64,000 bases of DNA, taken from positions 8,184,001 through 8,248,000 of the forward strand of contig NZ_CP114413.1 of the NCBI RefSeq assembly GCF_027270315.1, read 5' to 3'. Shown piece after piece: positions 58,078-64,000 of the stretch (the stretch's first letter is position 1; each line of letters opens with the position of its first letter). The notes below the pieces were generated by a model. That model was not told the DNA's origin and ran no database searches. It saw only the letters and a list, made by a program, of their open reading frames with translations. Source of the DNA: Streptomyces cinnabarinus (GTDB lineage: Bacteria; Actinomycetota; Actinomycetes; Streptomycetales; Streptomycetaceae). Made by a program: the position numbers and the translations under genes.

Positions 58078-59026
58078 CGAACTCGAACTCCTGCGTGCCG
58101 CCAACCCGGTGCCCACCGACGGCCCCCACTACGGCGACGGTCCCCTTGACCACCGTGCCGAACGGCGCCTGCACGACCTGACGCGGACCCCGGCCGCCCG
58201 ACGGCGGCCCCGGCTGGTGTGGGGGCTCGCGGCCACGGCCGTCGTCGCCGCGCTGGTGTCGGCGCTGCTGTTCAGCGACCGCACCACCGTTCCCGCGGTC
58301 GCCGCGCCCCGCCCCCTCGTGGTGCGCGCCGACGCCACCCCCGTGACCCTCCAGACCCTGGCCGCACGGGCCGAGGCGGCGGCCGACGGATCGCCGGAGC
58401 TCCGGAAGGGCACACATGTGCAGTCGTGGAGCCTGGGGATGAGCGACGACAAGCCACCGATCACGCTCCCCGAGGAACGCGTCGTGCGGTGGCGGGCCGA
58501 CGGCAGCCACACCGAACTCGTCGTGGCCACCGACCCACGCCACCCCGCGCGGCCGGTCCTCAGCGGCGACGGTGGGCTGGTCGACGACGGCCATGTCCTC
58601 AGCAGCCGCACCTACCCGCCCAGTTGGAGCGACGCCCCGCCGCAGTCGCCGCCGCCGGACGACGCCGGGCGGCTGCGCGTCTACCTGCGCGAGGCGACCC
58701 ACGGCGCGACCGAACCGGACACCGGTGAACTCCTCTACTCCGTCCAGGTGTTGCTCGACACCTGGACCCTCGGCGACCGGGAGTCCGCGGCGCTCGTCCG
58801 GCTCCTCGCGGAAACCGACGGGCTCCGGCCGGCCGGGCAGGTGACCGACCGGCTCGGGCGGCGCGGACAGGCGTACGTCCACGACCGGTCCGGCACCCGG
58901 CAGATGCTGATCATGGACCCGGCCACCGGCGCCGTACTCGGGCTCGAGACCACCTTCACCCGGGCGCAGCCCGAATATGGCGTCAAGGCCGGCGAAGTGA
59001 TGGAGTACAGCGCCTGGACGCGCTGA
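58070..59026 (+). CDS. CU044_5270-family membrane protein, sigma-factor partner
   Basis: 318 residues: a cytoplasmic N-terminus (about 1-48, charged), one membrane helix (about 49-68, LVWGLAATAVVAALVSALLF), then an extracellular domain with repeated beta-rich segments. Members are almost always encoded after an ECF sigma gene and are thought to act as anti-sigma or sensor proteins. The 8-base overlap with the sigma gene supports coupled synthesis. No zinc-binding anti-sigma motif is visible. Confidence 0.82.
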   Translation: MADELELLRAANPVPTDGPHYGDGPLDHRAERRLHDLTRTPAARRRPRLVWGLAATAVVAALVSALLFSDRTTVPAVAAPRPLVVRADATPVTLQTLAARAEAAADGSPELRKGTHVQSWSLGMSDDKPPITLPEERVVRWRADGSHTELVVATDPRHPARPVLSGDGGLVDDGHVLSSRTYPPSWSDAPPQSPPPDDAGRLRVYLREATHGATEPDTGELLYSVQVLLDTWTLGDRESAALVRLLAETDGLRPAGQVTDRLGRRGQAYVHDRSGTRQMLIMDPATGAVLGLETTFTRAQPEYGVKAGEVMEYSAWTR

Positions 59027-59143
59027 TCAGACCCCGAGCTGCCGGGCCGCGGCGGTCACCGTCTGCTCCGGCGTGGGCTGCTCCCCGGTGGTGCTCCACC
59101 TCAGCGCCAGTCGCGGCCCTCCCTCACGTAGACCGAGCCCGGC

Positions 59144-59509
59144 TCACTCGTCCCAGGCCTGGATCATCGTCTGCTCGACGATCTTGCCGTCCCGCAGGGA
59201 CGCCATCGACTCGGCGAGCACACGCACCCCGTCCGAGTACTCACAGGACTCACTGAAGGCGATCATGTCGCCGTCGACGACACAGCGCTCCATCTTGTGG
59301 GTCATGTCGCGGCTGTAGACGTCCTCCAGCAACTCGCTGATCTCGTCACGGCCGTGCAGGACCCGGGGACTGCTGGGCTGGGTGTTGCGGTCCACGACGC
59401 GCAGTTCGGCGTCGTCCGCGTAGAGCGACAGCAGTGTCGTCGCCGTATCTCCCTCGATGCCCCGGCGCAGGGCTTCGGTGTCGAAGCCGGGGCTTGCCGC
59501 ACTGCCCAT
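59144..59509 (-). CDS. SnoaL-like / NTF2-fold protein
   Basis: 121 residues from ATG 59509, preceded by a perfect GAGGAGGT site. The sequence follows the polyketide-cyclase-like NTF2 fold: FDTEALRRGIEGDTATTLLS, LYADDAELRVVD, HGRDEISELLEDVYSRDMTH, and FSESCEYSDGVRVLAESMAS. The cavity residues do not identify a substrate. Many such proteins bind small ligands or serve as dimerisation domains. Stands alone. Confidence 0.85.
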   Translation of the reverse strand: MGSAASPGFDTEALRRGIEGDTATTLLSLYADDAELRVVDRNTQPSSPRVLHGRDEISELLEDVYSRDMTHKMERCVVDGDMIAFSESCEYSDGVRVLAESMASLRDGKIVEQTMIQAWDE

Positions 59510-59680
59510 GGTGACCTCCTCACAGGCCGGCGGTCCTCGGGAGTGCGGGCCGCGACGACCTCTCCTATCGAGGCTCCTCCGTCCCGGCGGCCTCGGCAAG
59601 CCAGCCGGGCCGGTCCGCCTGACGAGTGAGGCGCGCCCCGCGGCCGTGACCGGCGGGGTCCCGTCCGCGTTGCTCCGAAC

Positions 59681-59974
59681 ATGATCTCAACACGTCGTAT
59701 CGTCGCCGCCGTCGGTCTGGCCGCCTCGGTCACCGGCCTCGCCGCACCCATGGCGAGCGCGGCCGAGGCGGACGCCCACGCCGGGGGCCTCAGCCCGATC
59801 CGCATGCTCGACTCGCTCACCGTGAGCGACATCCCCGAGGAGCACAAGGCGGCGCTCCCGCGGCCCTCCGAGCAGCTCAACCAGCTCAACCGCGTACACG
59901 AGCTGAACCAGCTGCACCAGGTCACCGATCTGGCCGCCCCGGTGACGGGCCTGCTCCCCGGCATCGAGTACTGA
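59681..59974 (+). CDS. small exported protein with Asn-Gln-Leu-rich segment
   Basis: 97 residues. Signal peptide about 1-27 (IVAAVGLAASVTGLAAPMASA, cut after ASA). The mature ~70 residues have no Cys and contain QLNQLNRVHELNQLHQVTDL, a short repetitive helix-forming stretch. They end APVTGLLPGIEY. No ribosome site is evident. A terminator hairpin follows 15 bases after the stop. No family is recognised; it could be a cell-surface or morphogenetic peptide, without evidence. Confidence 0.75.
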   Translation: MISTRRIVAAVGLAASVTGLAAPMASAAEADAHAGGLSPIRMLDSLTVSDIPEEHKAALPRPSEQLNQLNRVHELNQLHQVTDLAAPVTGLLPGIEY

Positions 59975-59988
59975 CCTGCCGCACCCCT

Positions 59989-60017
59989 GAGGGCCGTCCG
60001 CACACCGGGCGGCCCTC
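59989..60017 (+). terminator. hairpin after the small exported protein gene
   Basis: GAGGGCCG (59989-59996) pairs with CGGCCCTC (60010-60017). The stem extends inward by TCCG/CGGG (one G-T pair) to about 12 pairs with a 5-base loop. Located 15 bases after the stop at 59974. Confidence 0.75.
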
Positions 60018-60042
60018 GGCATGTCCCGGGAGGGCGACAGCG

Positions 60043-60957
60043 ATGCCACAGCGACCGGACCGTTCGGTGCACTGGCAGCCCCCGTTCCCCGTGAACGCGC
60101 GGCTGACGCTGTCGAGCCTGCGCCGCGGCCCCCACGACCCCACGCACCGGGTCGAGCCCGACGGCACCCTGTGGCGCACCGCGCGCCCCGCCTCCGGACC
60201 CGTCACCTACCGCATCCGCCAGCAGCGCCCGGACGACCTCCGCATCGACGCCTGGGGACCCGGCGCCGCCGAACTCGCCGACTCCGTCCGCCGCGAACTG
60301 GGTGAGGACGACCGGCCCGAGCTGTTCCGCCCTGCGCATCCGGTACTGCGCGGTGCCGTGCGCCGGCTGCCCGGCCTGCGGGTGCCCCGCACGGGACGCC
60401 TCTTCGAGGCCCTGGTGCCCGCGGTGTTCGAGCAGCGCGTCGTGGGCCTGGACGCCGCCGCCTCCTTCACCCGCCTGATCCGCAGATACGGCGAGCAGGC
60501 ACCCGGCCCCGCGCCCGCCGGGATGCGGCTGCCTCTGCCGCCCGGGACCTGGCGCACGATCCCCAGCTGGGAGTGGCGCGCGGCGGGAGTCGACCTGCAC
60601 CGCTCCGCCACCGTCATCGAGGCCGCGCGGCACGCGGTACGGCTCGACCGGTCCGCCGCCGATCCCGCCCGCGCCTACGACCTGCTGGCGAAGCTGCCCG
60701 GCGTCGGCGTCTGGACCGCTGCCCAGGTCGGCCACCGCGCACTGGGCGACGCGGACGCCCTGCCGCTGGGCGACTACCACCTCGCCACGATCACGGGCGT
60801 TGCCCTGCTCGGCAGGCCGCTGGCGGACGACGAGGTCGAGGCCTTCTACGAGCCCTTCCGGCCACACCGCTACCGCGTCGTCCGCCTCCTCGAACTCAGC
60901 CCTGGAGCGGCACCGCGCCGGGGATCCAGGGCACCGAGGGCGGGGCCGTTCCGCTAG
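60043..60957 (+). CDS. DNA-3-methyladenine glycosylase II-like (AlkA, HhH-GPD)
   Basis: 304 residues. The N-terminal AlkA_N-like part is followed by the helix-hairpin-helix (LLAKLPGVGVWTAAQVGHRA) and catalytic Asp244 (PLGDYHLAT). It removes alkylated or otherwise damaged bases in base-excision repair. The C-terminal PRRGSRAPRAGPFR is basic. Starts 86 bases after the previous stop, with its own terminator upstream, so it is a separate unit. Confidence 0.9.
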   Translation: MPQRPDRSVHWQPPFPVNARLTLSSLRRGPHDPTHRVEPDGTLWRTARPASGPVTYRIRQQRPDDLRIDAWGPGAAELADSVRRELGEDDRPELFRPAHPVLRGAVRRLPGLRVPRTGRLFEALVPAVFEQRVVGLDAAASFTRLIRRYGEQAPGPAPAGMRLPLPPGTWRTIPSWEWRAAGVDLHRSATVIEAARHAVRLDRSAADPARAYDLLAKLPGVGVWTAAQVGHRALGDADALPLGDYHLATITGVALLGRPLADDEVEAFYEPFRPHRYRVVRLLELSPGAAPRRGSRAPRAGPFR

Positions 60958-61055
60958 GGCGGAGGCAGCCGCTCGATGGCGTGTCATCGCCGGGGGACCG
61001 CACACACGTCTGATACGGATCTTCTTCTGCCCCCCTCGCCCAGCAAGGAGAACCC

Positions 61056-61892
61056 ATGGCCCCGACCTATGCCGTCACCGGTGCCTCCGGCCGCCTCGGC
61101 GGGCGGATCGCCCGACGGCTGGCCGCCGCCGGACTGCCGCAGACCCTTCTGGTCCGCACCCCCTCCCGCGCACCCGAACTGCCCCGCGCCACCGCCGTGT
61201 CCGGCGCCTACGACGACCACGGCGCCGTCGCCCGCGCCCTGCGCCCCACCGACCGCGTCCTGATGGTCTCCGCCTCCGAGACCCTCGACCGGGTCCAGCA
61301 GCACCGCACCTTCATCGACGCCGCCGCCGCGGCCGGGGTCGCGCATCTGGTGTACATCTCCTTCTACGGCGCCGCCCCCGACGCGACCTTCACCCTGGCC
61401 CGCGACCACTGGCACACCGAGCAGCATCTGCGCGCCAGCGGAGTGCCGTTCACCTTCCTGCGGGACAACCTGTACGCCGACTTCATGCCCGCCCTGGTCG
61501 GTGAGGACGGCGTGATCCGCGGTCCCGCCGGCGCCGGACACGCCGCCGTGGTCGCCCAGGACGACATCGCCGACGCCGCCGTAGCCGTCCTGCGCGACCC
61601 GGCCGGGCATGTCGGCCGTACGTACGAACTGACCGGCCCCGAGGCGCTCGGCCTCACCGACATCGCGGCCACCATCGCCGCCGTCACCGGGCGCCCCGTC
61701 TCGTACGTGCCGGAGACGGTCGAGGAGGCCTACGCCTCCCGCAAGGGCCACGGCGCCCCCGACTGGCAGCTCGACGCCTGGGTCTCCACCTACACGGCCA
61801 TCGCCGACGGCTCGCTGGCCGCAGTGACCAGCGCGATCGAGGACCTGACCGGACATCCCGCCACCCCCCTGGAGCAGGTGCTCAGGGCTTGA
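61056..61892 (+). CDS. NmrA-like NAD(P)-binding oxidoreductase
   Basis: 278 residues of the atypical SDR family that includes quinone oxidoreductase 2. Nucleotide-binding motif YAVTGASGRLGGRIAR at the N-terminus, VYISFYGAAPDATFTLARDH in the active region and a C-terminal substrate domain (LTDIAATIAAVTGRPVSYVP). Such proteins reduce quinones or act as redox sensors. A good AAGGAG site precedes the ATG. Single gene. Confidence 0.88.
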   Translation: MAPTYAVTGASGRLGGRIARRLAAAGLPQTLLVRTPSRAPELPRATAVSGAYDDHGAVARALRPTDRVLMVSASETLDRVQQHRTFIDAAAAAGVAHLVYISFYGAAPDATFTLARDHWHTEQHLRASGVPFTFLRDNLYADFMPALVGEDGVIRGPAGAGHAAVVAQDDIADAAVAVLRDPAGHVGRTYELTGPEALGLTDIAATIAAVTGRPVSYVPETVEEAYASRKGHGAPDWQLDAWVSTYTAIADGSLAAVTSAIEDLTGHPATPLEQVLRA

Positions 61893-61980
61893 CCGGCTTT
61901 CGCCCACCACGTGCCGTTTCCGATCAGTCACGCGTAGGGTCGGGGACAGCACATCGGCCCAGGGAAGAGAGGTCAGCACC

Positions 61981-63066
61981 ATGGCGCAGCAGGTACGCGG
62001 CGTGATCGCACCCGGCAAGGACGAACCGGTACGGGTGGAGACGATCGTCGTCCCCGATCCGGGGCCGGGCGAGGCCGTCGTACGCGTCCAGGCCTGCGGT
62101 GTCTGCCACACCGATCTGCACTACAAGCAGGGCGGGATCTCCGACGAGTTCCCCTTCCTGCTGGGCCATGAGGCCGCGGGCGTCGTCGAGTCGGTCGGCG
62201 ACGGCGTCACCGATGTCGCGCCCGGCGACTTCGTCGTCCTCAACTGGCGTGCGGTGTGCGGGCGTTGCCGGGCCTGTCTGCGCGGGCGCCCCTGGTACTG
62301 CTTCGACACCCACAATGCCACGCAGCGGATGACCCTCACCGACGGCACCGAACTCTCCCCGGCCCTCGGCATCGGCGCCTTCGCGGAGAAGACGCTGGTC
62401 GCGGCCGGACAGTGCACCAAGGTCGACCCGGCAGTCTCCCCGCAGGTCGCGGGTCTGCTGGGCTGCGGGGTGATGGCCGGGATCGGCGCCGCCATCAACA
62501 CCGGGCAGGTGGGCCGCGGCGACACGGTCGCGGTCATCGGCTGCGGGGGCGTCGGCGACGCCGCCGTCGCCGGGGCGAGCCTGGCGGGCGCCGCGAAGAT
62601 CATCGCCGTCGACATCGACGACCGCAAGCTCGACAAGGCCCGCACCATGGGCGCCACGCACACCGTGAACTCCCGGCAGGCCGACCCGGTCGAGACGATC
62701 CGCGAACTCACCGGCGGCTTCGGCGCCGACGTCGTCATTGAGGCGGTGGGCCGCCCCGAGACGTACCAGCAGGCCTTCTACGCCCGCGACCTGGCCGGCA
62801 CCGTCGTCCTGGTCGGTGTCCCCACCCCCGAGATGAAGCTCGAACTGCCCCTGCTGGACGTCTTCGGCCGCGGTGGCGCCCTGAAGTCCTCCTGGTACGG
62901 CGACTGTCTGCCCTCCCGGGACTTCCCGATGCTGATCGACCTTCATCTGCAAGGCCGCCTGGATCTGGAGGCGTTCGTGACGGAGACCATCGAACTCACC
63001 GACGTGGAGAAGGCCTTCGAGCGGATGCACCAGGGTGACGTCCTGCGCTCGGTGGTGGTGCTGTGA
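61981..63066 (+). CDS. mscR: S-(hydroxymethyl)mycothiol dehydrogenase (formaldehyde detoxification)
   Basis: 361 residues of the zinc-dependent alcohol dehydrogenase family. Catalytic zinc ligands: Cys in ACGVCHTD, His-Glu in LLGHEAAG, and a later Cys (GLLGCGVMAG). The structural zinc loop is CGRCRACLRGRPWYC. The NAD site is VIGCGGVGDAAV. Sequence style matches the mycothiol-dependent formaldehyde dehydrogenases of actinobacteria, which oxidise S-hydroxymethylmycothiol. Its stop overlaps the next gene, an MBL hydrolase, the usual partner. Confidence 0.9.
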   Translation: MAQQVRGVIAPGKDEPVRVETIVVPDPGPGEAVVRVQACGVCHTDLHYKQGGISDEFPFLLGHEAAGVVESVGDGVTDVAPGDFVVLNWRAVCGRCRACLRGRPWYCFDTHNATQRMTLTDGTELSPALGIGAFAEKTLVAAGQCTKVDPAVSPQVAGLLGCGVMAGIGAAINTGQVGRGDTVAVIGCGGVGDAAVAGASLAGAAKIIAVDIDDRKLDKARTMGATHTVNSRQADPVETIRELTGGFGADVVIEAVGRPETYQQAFYARDLAGTVVLVGVPTPEMKLELPLLDVFGRGGALKSSWYGDCLPSRDFPMLIDLHLQGRLDLEAFVTETIELTDVEKAFERMHQGDVLRSVVVL

Positions 63067-63695
63067 TGGCCGCCCGCATCGAACGCCTGGTCACCTCGGG
63101 GCAGTTCAGCCTCGACGGCGGCACCTGGGACGTCGACAACAACGTCTGGCTCGTCGGCGATGACCACGAGGTCGTCGTCATCGACGCCGCCCATGACGCG
63201 GACGCCATCGCCGAGGCCGTCGGCGACCGCAGGCTGACCGCCATCGTGTGCACCCATGCCCACAACGACCACATCGACGCCGCCCCGGCCCTCGCCGACC
63301 GCACCGGCGCCACCATCTGGCTGCACCCCGACGACCTGCCGCTGTGGAAGCAGACCCACCCCGACCGCGACCCCGACGCCCACCTCCTCGACGGCCAGGT
63401 CATCGAGGCCGCCGGCGCCGACCTCCGCGTCCTGCACACCCCCGGGCACGCGCCCGGCGCGGTCTGCCTGTACGACCCCGGACTCGGCGCCGTCTTCACC
63501 GGCGACACCCTCTTCAAGGGCGGCCCCGGCGCCACCGGCCGCTCCTTCTCCCACTTCCCGACGATCATCGACTCGATCCGCGACCGCCTGCTCGCGCTCC
63601 CGCCCGAGACGAAGGTCCTGACGGGCCACGGCGACGACACGACCATCGGCGCCGAGGCCCCGCATCTGGAGGAGTGGATCGCCCGGGGCCACTGA
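63066..63695 (+). CDS. MBL-fold hydrolase coupled to mycothiol dehydrogenase
   Basis: 209 residues from ATG 63066 (overlapping the dehydrogenase stop by one base; GTG 63063 is also in frame). Metal-binding motif THAHNDHID (His64, His66, Asp68, His69), GHAPG, FTGDTLF and GHGDDT complete the glyoxalase-II-type dinuclear site. In actinobacteria this gene follows the mycothiol dehydrogenase and probably hydrolyses the S-formylmycothiol product or a related thioester. That function is inferred from gene order. Confidence 0.9.
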   Translation: MAARIERLVTSGQFSLDGGTWDVDNNVWLVGDDHEVVVIDAAHDADAIAEAVGDRRLTAIVCTHAHNDHIDAAPALADRTGATIWLHPDDLPLWKQTHPDRDPDAHLLDGQVIEAAGADLRVLHTPGHAPGAVCLYDPGLGAVFTGDTLFKGGPGATGRSFSHFPTIIDSIRDRLLALPPETKVLTGHGDDTTIGAEAPHLEEWIARGH

Positions 63696-63709
63696 CGGGG
63701 CCGTCCGAT

Positions 63710-64000
63710 TCAGCGCTCCCCATACAGCGCCCACCAGGAGTCGAACCAGCCCAGGGTCTCCTCCAGGCGGTCTTCGGGCTGTACGAGGAGCGGCTCCGGG
63801 GGTTCGCCGGGGAGGTGGACGTACGACGTGAGGACGGTCCGGTTGTTGAGTACGTAGAGCTCCGTCGGGGGCTGGTCGGCAGCTGTTCTCACGTCGAACG
63901 TCACCTCGCTGTGCGGGCGCAGAATCTCCATGAGGCGCCGACGCGGATCGTCTGCTCCGCCGCCGCCCATCAGGAGCAGCCGCACCCGGACCGGTACGGG
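63710..64000 (-). CDS. hypothetical protein, probably cut by the window edge
   Basis: The minus-strand frame ends at 63710 and stays open to base 64000. A GTG at 63985 would give 91 residues, but the frame continues upstream without a stop. The visible part, LRPHSEVTFDVRTAADQPPT ... LGWFDSWWALYGER, has no motif that I recognise. Codon bias is that of a real gene. It may be the C-terminal part of a longer regulator-like protein. Confidence 0.5.
   Translation of the reverse strand, partial: PVPVRVRLLLMGGGGADDPRRRLMEILRPHSEVTFDVRTAADQPPTELYVLNNRTVLTSYVHLPGEPPEPLLVQPEDRLEETLGWFDSWWALYGER

Noticed and set aside
59027..59137. Minus-strand stretch ending EQPTPEQTVTAAARQLGV then stop, next to the CU044_5270-family gene
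   Set aside because: It looks like a C-terminal fragment of a protein, but there is no start codon and a stop lies just upstream. It could be a gene remnant; too short to call.
1..64000. tRNA or rRNA genes, CRISPR arrays, insertion sequences, phage genes
   Set aside because: No tRNA-like cloverleaf, rRNA sequence, regularly spaced repeats, transposase or integrase motifs were noticed. A covariance-model search (tRNAscan/Infernal) would settle small RNAs, which I cannot exclude by eye.

Overview
The window is about 64 kb of very GC-rich DNA. Codon third positions are almost all G or C, there are many GTG and TTG starts, and genes are often coupled by 4-base ATGA or GTGA overlaps. Together with a SapB/AmfS-type ram cluster, a Streptomyces subtilisin inhibitor, mycothiol metabolism and a TipA-like MerR regulator, this points to a Streptomyces chromosome. 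No rRNA, tRNA, CRISPR array, insertion sequence or phage was seen. About 54 protein genes can be supported.

Left part (1-12 kb): an ECF41/SigJ-type sigma factor cut by the window edge; a small toxin-antitoxin pair followed by a zinc-ribbon protein with an L7/L12-like tail; a sigma-like/zinc-finger/lectin membrane protein; a leftward operon of NCS1 permease, esterase, lactate-oxidising flavoenzyme and D-2-hydroxyacid dehydrogenase; a secreted SSI-family inhibitor with Arg at P1; a two-domain VOC protein; and a Ppx/GppA phosphatase.

Peptide and development region (12-34 kb): an MFS exporter behind a promoter with twin inverted repeats; a leftward RiPP-type operon in which a cysteine-free double-glycine-leader peptide is followed by an HlyD adaptor, a C39-peptidase ABC exporter and a second NHLM-type ABC protein, with no modifying enzyme; a thioesterase; a secreted S1 protease with a long acidic repeat tail; and a complete ram/amf cluster for a class III lanthipeptide morphogen (ramC, ramS, ramA, ramB leftward, ramR convergent). 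The ram cluster is flanked by two large PAS/GAF/SpoIIE phosphatases.

Sugar region (34-43 kb): rmlA-rmlB-rmlD-methyltransferase on the plus strand and a GT2 transferase with rmlC on the minus strand. All four dTDP-L-rhamnose enzymes are therefore present. They are separated by a P450 and an O-methyltransferase of the small-molecule tailoring type.

Right part (43-64 kb): XdhC; a TetM/Otr(A)-like ribosomal protection GTPase with a possible leader peptide; an endoglycoceramidase-like secreted hydrolase; a MerR/TipAL regulator with an MGT glycosyltransferase; a secreted YVTN-type propeller protein divergent from a TetR regulator, sharing an operator motif with the hydrolase; lipoamide dehydrogenase; a second MGT glycosyltransferase; a lone cytochrome oxidase subunit I divergent from an ECF sigma/partner pair; a SnoaL-like protein; a small exported protein; an AlkA-type glycosylase; an NmrA-like oxidoreductase; and a mycothiol-dependent formaldehyde dehydrogenase coupled to an MBL hydrolase.
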